A stretch of 6,861 nt of DNA from a bacterium (lineage in GTDB: Bacteria > Blakebacterota > Blakebacteria > Blakebacterales > Blakebacteraceae): the NCBI GenBank assembly GCA_025774205.1, contig JALGWK010000168.1, forward strand, positions 1-6,861. Reading direction: 5' to 3'. Below the pieces are notes generated by a model. The model worked only from the letters and a program-made list of their open reading frames with translations. It searched no databases and was not told the origin of the DNA. Shown one piece after another: positions 1 to 6,673 of the stretch; the first letter of the stretch is position 1, and each line of letters opens with the position of its first letter. The position numbers and the translations under genes were made by a program.

Positions 1-812
1 GTGACAGGATCGTAGATCTCAACCGAGGATAGATCACCGGTGTTATTGTTTCCGCCGGCGACGTAGAATTTGCCGTCGATGGCACCCCCGACCGCTCGGT
101 ATCTGGGAGTGGACATGGATGTGAGGATGTCAGTTACGCCAGTCTGGGGATCGAACACGACCAGCTCGTTTGTTCGGTTGCCGTTATCATACTGGCCACC
201 GGCGATGTAGAACTTGCCGTCAATAACGGCCGTGGCAGGATTGGAGACGTTAAGGCCACCTGCCATGTTCGTCCAGCTGGCGGCGTCAGGATCGTAGATA
301 TACATTTCGGCCGGTTCTCCACGCTGATTGACGTAGAGTTTGCCGCCTATTCCACGAGCAGTGGCATCCCAAGAAGCCGGAGTGATGGGTGGGGACGCCA
401 GTGAACTCCAGGAATTAGAGACTGGATCATACACATCGAATACGTCGAGTCGACCTCCCGCGTTATCCCCTGAGAGGACATATAACTTTCCACTCAGACC
501 GGCGACGACTGAGTAGGCGCGGGGCCCTGTCGCTGGATCGAACACCTCCAGTCGGTCGTAGTAGTTCGTGCCGTCGTGTCCTCCAACCACGTAGAGCTTG
601 CCGCCGAGTTCAGTAACTGAGGCGTTACCAACGGGGGTAATTCCCAGGGTATGGGACCGATCCCAGGTTTCATTAACGGAGATCGCGGCGATGCCGTAAC
701 CACCGGAAAGGGAGTAATTGGGTACCGCTACGGCGGTGGATTCCGGGACCGGCTCATTGAACCAGAAGGTGAAAGTGGTGTCGCCGCTGGCACCCTGGGC
801 GGTGATCGCGAT
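1..812 (-). repeat. Cassette 3: same architecture, partial, with degenerate propeller
   Basis: Residues 982 onward. The first Ig half (FWFNEPVPE, NYSLSGG) is about 982-1025, and the propeller opens at W1031. At least five blades are visible before the window edge. The junction of blades 1 and 2 is about ten residues short and lacks the usual W. Blade 2 has SG in place of GG and a small DVF-DVY duplication, and blade 3 has lost the GG. The second Ig half and the trailing domain would lie outside the window if the pattern holds. Confidence 0.72.
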
Positions 813-3755
813 CGGAGGCCGGTTGTCAATGTCGAGCAGGAGGGTGGCGGATTGACCGGAAGTGGTAGCGTTATCGTTCGGGGTAATCTTGATCCGGGTC
901 AGGCGGACCTCCTGGCCGTCCAGATCGCTGGCGGTCTTCCAGGTCAGACTCCCCTGATAGTCGGCAGGAAAGAGGTTGGTGATGGTTCCGGCCAGGGTGG
1001 CGGTCTGCCAGCTGTTCCCCCGGTCGGTTGAGTACTCACCGGTGAGGTTGATCGGATTGCCCTCGGGATCGGAGATCTCGTAGGGGATCGAAACGTCGCC
1101 TCTCTGGACTCCGATCGGGTAGTCGAGGGTAATGGAAGGCAACTGTCCGCTCTCGGGGTAGAAGTTCAGTTGGAGCGGGCCGCTGGTTGTGTTGCCGTAC
1201 CGGTCGGTGATGCCGGCATTGGCGGTAATGGTCAGCTGTGTTTCCGGTGAGGGGAGCACGTCGGTTCCGCTCAGCGACAGCTTGTACCCGATCCTCGGAT
1301 TGTAGATCCGGTGTACCCGGGTATAAGTCCCGTAAAATCCTCCGATGATGTGGAGGTTATCGCCGATCACTGTGGCCGTTGCTTTGAACCGGAGTTCGGG
1401 GGTTGTGGATTCGATCGACCAGCTGTCGGAAGCGGGGTCGTAGACGTAGAGCTTGTCGAGGAAATCGGTTCCGTTGTAGCCGCCAGCCACGTAGAGCTTC
1501 CCGTCGATCACACCGGAAGCGGCATTTGCCAGTGGCTCCGGCATCGGGGCTCTGGTCGCCCAGCTGTTGGTGGCCGGGTCGTAGACCTCCAGTACTGAGT
1601 AGTAGTTGCCTCCCCACTCCCCCCCGGCCACATAGAGCTTCTCATCAATGAGTCCGTAGCCGGCCGGCTGACGCGCCGTTGGCATGTTCGCTCTCGATGT
1701 CCAGGTGTTGGTCAGGGGATCGTACCGCCTGACCTCTGTATTGCCCCCCGCCCAGTAGATCTTGCCGCCGATCGCTGCGCCTGCCCCGGACTGACCCGTC
1801 TCCTGCTCCCACGCGCCCCCTGCCCATGTATCGGTCGCCGGATCGTAGATCTCGAGATCGTTGTTTCCTCCCACCGCGTAGATCTTTCCGTCCAATACAC
1901 AGAGCGTGAAACTCGATCGACCCTGGTTCAGTTGGGCCAGCTCAGTCCATGTATCGGTGTCCGGATCGTAGACATCCATCCGGTTCCAGTTATTCTCGCC
2001 CCCGACTACATAGACTTTGCCGTCATACGCTACGGCGGCGGAATTCGTGCGCTCCCCTGGTGCCTCGGCCCGGGTCTTCCATTTGTCGACCGAGATTGTG
2101 TCGGCCGACAGCCCTCCGCTCAGGGAGATTCTGGTGAGATTCGTGGCGGAGGTGTCCTCTACGGACTCGTTGAACCAGAAAGTAAGTGAAGTATATCCAG
2201 CATATGTGGAGACGTTGATGGACTCAGGCGGTTTGTTATCCAGCTGGAAAGAGACGGTTCTGGGCACTCCTGGCTCGGAATCGTTGTCCTTGGGAGTAAT
2301 ACGGACGACGACTTCAGCGTGTTCCTGATCGGGCAGATCGGTCCGGGATTGCCAGACCAGGGTATTCTGGTAATCGGTGGGGAAGATGCCACTCGTGGTC
2401 CCGCTCAGGGTGGCAGTACTCCAGTTGCTACCGGCATCGGTTGAATACTCTCCGGTGAGCCTGACCGGGTTGCCATCCGCATCGGAGATTATGTACGCAA
2501 CAGTGATGTCACCACCAAGAGTGCCTCCCAACGGATCGAGCACGAGCTCGGGAGCAGAACCAGTAGTAGGATAGAGGGCGGTCTCGAGCGGCGGGGAGGC
2601 GACATTGCCTGCCAGATCTTTGATATTGGAGGCCGTTAGGGTAACTTCTGTTTCGGCCGTGGGCAGAACCTGACTGCCGCTCAGGGTGATCATATATCCC
2701 TGCTGAGAGCGGTAGGTATCCAGCCGGTTTTCTCTAGCCCCATACCCCCCTACCTGGTAAAACCTGTCTCTGATAACCCCGCCGCGCGCGCCATCCCCAT
2801 TCCGTTGCATCACCGCTCCGACCGACCAGTTGTCTGAATTCGGATCGTATACATAGAGCGTGTCCGGTCCGACTCCGGTACCGCCTGCAATGAGCAGTTT
2901 TCCGTCAACAACTCCCGCGGCCGAGTTCCGGACTGTTTGGGGTAGGGAGGCCCCGGTCGACCAGGTATCGGTGGCTGGATCATACACCTCTAGAGTGGCA
3001 AGCTGGCTGCTGCTCCATTGACCCCCGGCGACGTACAACTTGTTTTCGATGACACCTGCCATTGCCTCGAATCGTGAGGTTGGCATAGCCGCGCCGGAGG
3101 ACCAGCTGTTGGCAACCGGATCGTAGATATCGATGTTGAGATCACCCCACTCACCCGGTGTCACGTAGATCTTGCCGTTAATGACACCCCCTGTAATCCA
3201 GTTCGGAATATCGCTTGGCGGGCTGGGGCCATCGGACCAGCTGTTGGTGGCCGGATCGTAGATCTCGAGTTTGGCGCCGTCCCCGCCGAAGACATAAAGC
3301 TTTCCACCCACGGCAGCGGCAAAACTGCCATGCTCATGAGGATGATTTGAATTGGCCTTTATGGTCCAGGAGCCCGTGGATGGATCGTACACTTCAAGTG
3401 AACCGTTGTTCGGACTTCCACCGATCGCGTACAGCTTCCCGTCCATAACCGCCACGGCCGGGTTGCCCCGATTCGATGGCAGACTGTTGGTGATCGCCCA
3501 GGTACTGATCGTATCGATGTGATCGACGGTCAATCCGCCAGAGAGGGAGAGATTGGCGGGATTGGTCGCTGTGGAGTCAGCAACGTCCTCGTTGAACCAG
3601 AAATCGATAGTGTTGTAACCGCTCCAGCCTCGGGCGTCGATCGACCCGGGCTGGGCACTGGCGGCCAGTGGAAAAGCACAGAGCAACAGTATGACAGCCA
3701 GGGGCTGACTGCAGCGGTGGATATAGTTCGAGCTCAATGAGATGTCTGCTTTCAT
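1..3755 (-). CDS. Giant exported kelch/Ig-like surface protein (C-terminus beyond window)
   Basis: I read one open frame of 1251 codons plus 2 bases with no stop; it runs off the left edge. The start ATG at 3755-3753 follows a weak AGG eight bases upstream. Residues 1-34 form a signal peptide (hydrophobic LAVILLLCAFPLAASA, likely cut after ASA). Then come three tandem cassettes, at residues 39-510, 511-981 and 982 onward. Each begins with half an Ig-like domain (FWFNE then LSGG), continues into a kelch propeller (repeated GKLYVxGG, YDPxT, W), returns to the second Ig half (SLSG, then DLAGN at 380-384 or DRYGN at 851-855), and ends with a ~110-residue domain containing ISDxxGNP and GEYSTD. Kelch propellers usually bind proteins or sugars; some are enzymes such as galactose oxidase, but no catalytic set is recognisable here. 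An adhesin or surface-binding role is inferred. The missing end may hold a sorting or dockerin domain. Confidence 0.93.
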   Translation of the reverse strand, partial: MKADISLSSNYIHRCSQPLAVILLLCAFPLAASAQPGSIDARGWSGYNTIDFWFNEDVADSTATNPANLSLSGGLTVDHIDTISTWAITNSLPSNRGNPAVAVMDGKLYAIGGSPNNGSLEVYDPSTGSWTIKANSNHPHEHGSFAAAVGGKLYVFGGDGAKLEIYDPATNSWSDGPSPPSDIPNWITGGVINGKIYVTPGEWGDLNIDIYDPVANSWSSGAAMPTSRFEAMAGVIENKLYVAGGQWSSSQLATLEVYDPATDTWSTGASLPQTVRNSAAGVVDGKLLIAGGTGVGPDTLYVYDPNSDNWSVGAVMQRNGDGARGGVIRDRFYQVGGYGARENRLDTYRSQQGYMITLSGSQVLPTAETEVTLTASNIKDLAGNVASPPLETALYPTTGSAPELVLDPLGGTLGGDITVAYIISDADGNPVRLTGEYSTDAGSNWSTATLSGTTSGIFPTDYQNTLVWQSRTDLPDQEHAEVVVRITPKDNDSEPGVPRTVSFQLDNKPPESINVSTYAGYTSLTFWFNESVEDTSATNLTRISLSGGLSADTISVDKWKTRAEAPGERTNSAAVAYDGKVYVVGGENNWNRMDVYDPDTDTWTELAQLNQGRSSFTLCVLDGKIYAVGGNNDLEIYDPATDTWAGGAWEQETGQSGAGAAIGGKIYWAGGNTEVRRYDPLTNTWTSRANMPTARQPAGYGLIDEKLYVAGGEWGGNYYSVLEVYDPATNSWATRAPMPEPLANAASGVIDGKLYVAGGYNGTDFLDKLYVYDPASDSWSIESTTPELRFKATATVIGDNLHIIGGFYGTYTRVHRIYNPRIGYKLSLSGTDVLPSPETQLTITANAGITDRYGNTTSGPLQLNFYPESGQLPSITLDYPIGVQRGDVSIPYEISDPEGNPINLTGEYSTDRGNSWQTATLAGTITNLFPADYQGSLTWKTASDLDGQEVRLTRIKITPNDNATTSGQSATLLLDIDNRPPIAITAQGASGDTTFTFWFNEPVPESTAVAVPNYSLSGGYGIAAISVNETWDRSHTLGITPVGNASVTELGGKLYVVGGHDGTNYYDRLEVFDPATGPRAYSVVAGLSGKLYVLSGDNAGGRLDVFDVYDPVSNSWSSLASPPITPASWDATARGIGGKLYVNQRGEPAEMYIYDPDAASWTNMAGGLNVSNPATAVIDGKFYIAGGQYDNGNRTNELVVFDPQTGVTDILTSMSTPRYRAVGGAIDGKFYVAGGNNNTGDLSSVEIYDPV
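813..2225 (-). repeat. Cassette 2: same nested architecture
   Basis: Residues 511-981, 471 residues against 472 for cassette 1. The first Ig half is about 511-554 (FWFNESVED, then SLSGGLSAD). The propeller, about 555-823, has six blades and opens at W559. The second Ig half is 824-867 with DRYGN at 851-855. The trailing beta domain is 872-981, ending in IDNRPP. It aligns with cassette 1 without large gaps, and blades at equal positions resemble each other best. For example, blade 4 in both carries YVAGG(Q/E)W and LEVYDPAT. This points to duplication of the whole cassette. Confidence 0.8.
2226..3641 (-). repeat. Cassette 1: split Ig-like domain with nested six-blade kelch propeller, plus beta domain
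   Basis: Residues 39-510 of the large protein. The first Ig half is about residues 39-80. The propeller, about 82-353, has six blades, each with a GKLY-like strand, a GG (PG in blade 3) and YDPxxxxW. Blade 6 lacks the closing DPxxxxW. The W86 segment ahead of blade 1 probably supplies its last strand, the usual velcro closure of a propeller. The second Ig half is 354-396 with DLAGN at 380-384. Residues 401-510 form a separate beta-rich domain ending in LDNKPP. Domain limits are by eye. Confidence 0.8.
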
Positions 3756-3763
3756 AGTAATCG

Positions 3764-3791
3764 CCTGCCCGATCCAGCCCGATCGGGCAGG
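3764..3791 (-). promoter_or_regulatory. Perfect 10-bp inverted repeat over the ribosome-binding site of the kelch gene
   Basis: CCTGCCCGAT at 3764-3773 and ATCGGGCAGG at 3782-3791 are exact inverse complements around an 8-base loop. The repeat ends nine bases upstream of the kelch start codon. In the mRNA, the strand nearest the start contains the only AGG at a suitable distance, so folding would hide it. A direct repeat GCCCGATC at 3767-3774 and 3777-3784, ten bases apart, overlaps it, so an operator for a DNA-binding protein is an alternative. There is no T run, so an intrinsic terminator is unlikely. The repeat is directly visible; its function is inferred. Confidence 0.5.
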
Positions 3792-3800
3792 TCCACCTGC
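3787..3800 (-). promoter_or_regulatory. Overlapping short inverted repeat, possible alternative stem
   Basis: GCAGG at 3787-3791 and CCTGC at 3796-3800 are inverse complements around a 4-base loop. The 3787-3791 bases are also part of the longer stem at 3764-3791, so the two stems exclude each other. The 5-bp stem would leave the AGG near the kelch start free, while the 10-bp stem would cover it. This is the geometry of a leader switch, but the short stem is much the weaker and may be chance. Confidence 0.3.
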
Positions 3801-3804
3801 TGTG

Positions 3805-3818
3805 TATTCGTTCGCTCC
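3805..3818 (-). promoter_or_regulatory. Shared 14-base motif upstream of the kelch gene
   Basis: On the minus strand this reads GGAGCGAACGAATA, fifty bases upstream of the kelch start. A copy with one mismatch, GGAGCGAATGAATA, lies at 6741-6754, upstream of the first gene of the locus. Neither sits in coding sequence. It could be a regulator site or part of a promoter. No good sigma-70 boxes are placed around it here. Confidence 0.3.
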
Positions 3819-3855
3819 CTACTTGATGTAGGTGAGTTTCTTCGATTGGCGATGC

Positions 3856-3906
3856 GGGCCGGATTTGATGAATTCCTGTCCAATGCGCGCATATCTGATC
3901 CGGCCC
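3856..3906 (-). other. Stem-loop directly after the lipoprotein stop codon
   Basis: GGGCCGGAT at 3856-3864 and ATCCGGCCC at 3898-3906 are perfect 9-bp inverse complements, and three more pairs follow inside after a 2-base mismatch. The outer base touches the TGA stop at 3909-3907. The loop is ~23 bases and holds the palindrome ATGCGCGCAT (3883-3892). No T run follows, so it is a poor intrinsic terminator. It may stabilise the 3' end of the upstream message or weaken read-through into the kelch gene. Confidence 0.4.
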
Positions 3907-4854
3907 TCATGGTACGATCACCGTGGCTGCGATGAGGCCAGTTGGACTGATCGTATTGTTGTTGTGATCTCTCAGTTCAGTGGGTTCTACGAAGGCGATA
4001 GCGTGTACACCGGTTCCGATGGCCCTGAAATGCAGAGTGGCGATGACGCCGGTGCCGGATACGCTGGCGGGAGATCCTCCGGCGATGCCTATGGCCAGTT
4101 CCCAGGCGCCCGAGGCCTCTTCACCCGTGGTGCCCAGGGTCAGGACATCACCTCCATTGGAACTCAGGAACGGACCCTGGTCCCACTCGGAGATGTGCTG
4201 GATCCTGGAGGGGTTCCAGACGATCCTGAGGTTCAGCATCGCCAGGTCGGTGACACCATCGGCGACGATGTCTATATCGAAGGTGCCGTTCAGAGCGATC
4301 GGTGTGACCCGCGGGCTTAAGCGCAGGGCAGGTCCGGAGACCGCGTTGACGGTAAAGCCGATGGTCTCGGGGGTGTCGTCCCACTCGGACGGATCACCTC
4401 CCGTCATATTCGACGGATAGCCGGCCCGCACCATGAAGGTGTACGTGAGTTCATCCAGAAAGTTGAGGGTCACCGAGGTGTCGGTGGTCCAGCTACTCCA
4501 CCCATTCGCGAACATCCCCGACCAGGCTGGCCAGTCGGTGCCGTAGGCGCCGCCGGAAACCCTGACCTGGAACATGGTGGCCCCGGTATTGCCCGACCAG
4601 CTGAAGGTCACCGATGATGATGTCACCGTGGAGCCGTCAGACGGTCCGCCTGAAATACTGGTCTGCGGGCTTACATGGTCCGGGGCGTCGGGGTCGATCG
4701 GGTTGTCGAAGACCGGATCATCCGGCTCTTCCGGTACCAGCAGCGTACCGCATCCTCCCGCGATCGTCACGATTCCCACTGTGAGCGCCACGCCAATGAG
4801 GGCGGTAACCAACCGGCGTCGAAGCCCCTGTTTCATCAGTCTGGATGCCATCAT
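3907..4854 (-). CDS. Cohesin-like domain lipoprotein with fibronectin/Ig-like domain
   Basis: 315 residues. A basic N-terminus (KQGLRRR) and hydrophobic segment 15-34 lead to IAGGC, with Cys35 as the likely lipidated residue. This suggests membrane anchoring through a lipoprotein signal peptide, although the lipobox is not a textbook one. An acidic, Pro-rich linker (41-62) is followed by an Ig/FN3-like domain at about 63-171 (VTFSWSGN, WSSWTTD, LTYTFMVRAGYP). Residues 176-315 match a cohesin fold by pattern: GTFDIDIVADGV, LNLRIVWNP, GPFLSSNGG, the VSGTGVIATLHFRAIGTG stretch and ELRDHNNNTI. Cohesins bind dockerins and hold secreted proteins on the cell surface, but no dockerin is visible in this window. 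The ATG overlaps the upstream TGA as ATGA (4851-4854), which indicates translational coupling. A GGTGG lies eight bases upstream. Met7 is a possible alternative start. Confidence 0.88.
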   Translation of the reverse strand: MMASRLMKQGLRRRLVTALIGVALTVGIVTIAGGCGTLLVPEEPDDPVFDNPIDPDAPDHVSPQTSISGGPSDGSTVTSSSVTFSWSGNTGATMFQVRVSGGAYGTDWPAWSGMFANGWSSWTTDTSVTLNFLDELTYTFMVRAGYPSNMTGGDPSEWDDTPETIGFTVNAVSGPALRLSPRVTPIALNGTFDIDIVADGVTDLAMLNLRIVWNPSRIQHISEWDQGPFLSSNGGDVLTLGTTGEEASGAWELAIGIAGGSPASVSGTGVIATLHFRAIGTGVHAIAFVEPTELRDHNNNTISPTGLIAATVIVP

Positions 4855-5204
4855 TTGAATGCCACCGAAAGAGAAAGGGTGAGTCGGCCTTGCTGCGTGC
4901 CCAGGTTGAGATCGCTCTGAACCCCGGCGCCGGGTATCGGCCGCAGACGCGGCAGGAGGGCGAAGGCATCAAGAACGCTTACCCCCCAGATGACGCTCAT
5001 GATCATGGCGGTATTATTCATGCTGTTGTGGCTGTCGATGCGTTCCTGATTCTTTACGATCATTCGATCGCGCCAGATATCGATCTGATCCGAAGTGGTA
5101 GCGTTCCTGTAAGACTGCACGATCCGGTCATATTCGTCGTTGAGTCTGTTTCTCCGAGAAGGTAGCCACCGCGGTGCCGGCCACACCGGCCAGGTAGAGG
5201 ACAC
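4851..5204 (-). CDS. Displaced C-terminal part of the CsgG/PEGA protein (DUF5683-like tail)
   Basis: The frame opens at a GTG (5204), but its first 18 residues look non-native. Coherent sequence begins at NRLNDEYDRIV near 5150. The meaningful ~99 residues contain a charged helical stretch, then a likely membrane helix (TAMIMSVIWGVSVLDAFALL), and end in a beta-like LTLSLSVAFK. A WxxxVLDA motif after a helix, together with the upstream PGFGHFYSGRGF, is what I expect in DUF5683-like membrane tails. This is therefore most likely the end of the gene at 5128-6588, separated by a one-base frameshift, and not a gene of its own. Its TGA overlaps the ATG of the lipoprotein, so in an intact gene the two would be translationally coupled. 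Confidence 0.75.
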   Translation of the reverse strand: MSSTWPVWPAPRWLPSRRNRLNDEYDRIVQSYRNATTSDQIDIWRDRMIVKNQERIDSHNSMNNTAMIMSVIWGVSVLDAFALLPRLRPIPGAGVQSDLNLGTQQGRLTLSLSVAFK

Positions 5205-6588
5205 CCATGAAGCCGCGGCCGGAGTAGAAGTGCCCGAATCCAGGGATGGCTGAAAGCAGTCCGGCTGCTACCCGAGACTTTCGCCTCAATACAATCGGGA
5301 ACGGCTTGTTGTCACCGTCGGCCAGCTGGACGGTCTCCCGCCAGGTTCTATAGCCCTTGGCCTTGATGGTGAGCGAGTAATTCCCGGGGGGGATGGGGAT
5401 ACTCACCTCGGCGTTATTGAGCCGGGCATCGCGCTCCTCGTCACCGGTGATGGTCAGCCGGGCTCCCGCCAGGGTGTTCTGAAAGGTGATCTGGGCGGCG
5501 CCGGCCCTGAGCATGGTCAGATCGACCCGATTGGTCTGACGGGCGGCGATATCGACCTGTTGGGTCTGGGGCTCATACCCGTCACGCCTCAACTCTACCT
5601 GATGGGGTCCTTCATTGAGTTTGTGCCGGGTAATGGGGGTGTTTCCGACCAGATTGCCGTCCACCAATACCTGGCACTGGCTGGGATCTGAAATGACGGT
5701 CAGGTAGCCCTTCGGCAGATCGACCAGGGCAATGTTCATGGTCTGTGGCTCTCCGGCCTTGACCTGGATGGTCTGCGAGGCCATCCCGTAGCCACTCAGG
5801 CTGACACGGATCTCATGATCACCCTCGGAAAGTGTCGTGGTCGCCGGCGTAGTCGAACCGAATACCTCACCGTCTATGGTAATGGTCGCTCCCGGAGGAT
5901 TTGACTGCACCGTGACCTGCGCGGTGGTCGGTACTGCCGGCTGGCCGGGATCGGTCGAGGGAGTGTAGGGCTGCCCGGTTACCCTGGCGGCCAGCTGGTT
6001 GGCGACATCCAATGTAGATGTCCTCAACACCTCTTCCAGACCACCGAGCGCATCCTTGAAGACCTGGTCGTCGATCCGGGCTGAGGCGATGTCGATCAGG
6101 CGGATCTGCAGTGTATAGAGTGTCCCGACCTTGGAGACACTGCCCGCCACCATCTTGCTGGCGCCCAGGACCTGACCGACCTGGACCACGCATTCATCAG
6201 TGTCGCAGGCGCCGCTGACCTGGAAGCCGATCTCGTTCATGATCTCTTCCATCTGGTTCCGCTCGATCACCTCGAAAGCGCCGGTGCGTGCCAGGTGGAG
6301 GCGCAGACGTTCACTGATGGCGCGCGCCTCGCTATCCTCGATGCCGTTGGCTTCCAGGTCCCACACACCGACCCTCAGTAATTCCTGGTCTCCCCCCTGT
6401 ATGAAAGATGCCTCAGCCGGCGCGGGCCCGGCAGACGAGGCCTGAGTAACAGGGCTCAGGAAGCAGATGGTGGAGATGGTCAGGAGGGTGAAGGTCAGTC
6501 GAAGGAAGAACCGGTGCGATCCAGCCCCGTGCCGGGCTGGCGGGCAGGAGACTCCGGTAACATGTGACAGCCTATTCTGATTAGCCAT
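5128..6588 (-). CDS. Exported CsgG-like / PEGA-repeat protein, frameshifted near its C-terminus
   Basis: 486 residues in this frame, starting at ATG 6588 with AGGA four bases upstream. A long n-region and hydrophobic stretch 27-47 form a signal peptide, probably cut after VTQA50 or SSA53. Residues 69-205 resemble CsgG-like envelope domains: LLRVGVWDLEA, ISERLRLHLARTGAFEVIER, a C128/C133 pair in CDTDEC, LGASKMVAGSVSKVG and LIDIASARI. Two PEGA repeats follow (about 224-290, PPGATITIDGEVFG...GYG; about 294-360, PSQCQVLVDGNLVG...RRDGYE), then a third PEGA-like unit at about 365-435 (PGNYSLTIKAKGY). A membrane segment starts at 440 (GLLSAIPGFGHFYSG). The last residues QTQRRI look foreign; the native continuation is in another frame from about 5150, giving ~579 residues if repaired. 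The protein probably sits in the periplasm or outer envelope; its exact role is unknown. Confidence 0.88.
   Translation of the reverse strand: MANQNRLSHVTGVSCPPARHGAGSHRFFLRLTFTLLTISTICFLSPVTQASSAGPAPAEASFIQGGDQELLRVGVWDLEANGIEDSEARAISERLRLHLARTGAFEVIERNQMEEIMNEIGFQVSGACDTDECVVQVGQVLGASKMVAGSVSKVGTLYTLQIRLIDIASARIDDQVFKDALGGLEEVLRTSTLDVANQLAARVTGQPYTPSTDPGQPAVPTTAQVTVQSNPPGATITIDGEVFGSTTPATTTLSEGDHEIRVSLSGYGMASQTIQVKAGEPQTMNIALVDLPKGYLTVISDPSQCQVLVDGNLVGNTPITRHKLNEGPHQVELRRDGYEPQTQQVDIAARQTNRVDLTMLRAGAAQITFQNTLAGARLTITGDEERDARLNNAEVSIPIPPGNYSLTIKAKGYRTWRETVQLADGDNKPFPIVLRRKSRVAAGLLSAIPGFGHFYSGRGFMGVLYLAGVAGTAVATFSEKQTQRRI
5148..5152 (-). other. Likely frameshift point in the CsgG/PEGA gene
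   Basis: The minus strand reads GAG AAA CAG here, leading to QTQRRI and a stop. Adding one A to the three-A run (5149-5151) would give GAG AAA AAC AGA CTC, that is EK-NRLNDEYDR, joining both halves smoothly. This suggests a lost base in a short homopolymer, either a real mutation or a read/assembly error. The exact base cannot be fixed; both frames are open from about 5128 to 5204. Confidence 0.65.
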
Positions 6589-6613
6589 ATCTTCCTGTGA
6601 GCAATGGTCATAA

Positions 6614-6632
6614 GACTACCTGGGCAGTAGTC
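6614..6632 (-). other. Short hairpin in the predicted leader of the CsgG/PEGA gene
   Basis: GACTAC at 6614-6619 and GTAGTC at 6627-6632 form a 6-bp stem with a 7-base loop, ending about 25 bases upstream of the start codon. It does not cover the AGGA ribosome-binding site. It is short and may have no function. Confidence 0.25.
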
Positions 6633-6673
6633 ATGAGACCGGTTGAAGGTATGTCCCTGCCGTAATCGGCCAG

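Noticed and set aside
651-1031. Plus-strand open frame of 126 codons
   Set aside because: It lies antisense to the Ig-like and beta domains of the continuous minus-strand kelch frame. It has no recognisable motif and is rich in Gly/Arg as expected for a shadow of GC-rich sequence.
1-3500. Many near-identical GGATCGTAGAT-like stretches suggesting a DNA repeat array
   Set aside because: They encode the YDPxT motif of kelch blades in frame, at irregular intervals of roughly 120-160 bases, so they reflect protein repeats and not CRISPR or a satellite.
3832-4320. Plus-strand open frame of 162 codons
   Set aside because: Antisense to the cohesin-like lipoprotein, whose domains are clear; no ribosome-binding site or family resemblance seen.
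4718-4972. Minus-strand open frame overlapping the start of the lipoprotein and the tail of the CsgG/PEGA gene
   Set aside because: Out of frame with both; the translated sequence is not coherent, while the overlapping frames have clear domains.
5128-5160. Programmed -1 frameshift in the CsgG/PEGA gene
   Set aside because: The direction fits a -1 shift, but GGAGAAAC is not a classical slippery heptamer and no strong pseudoknot was evident. An indel or read error is simpler.
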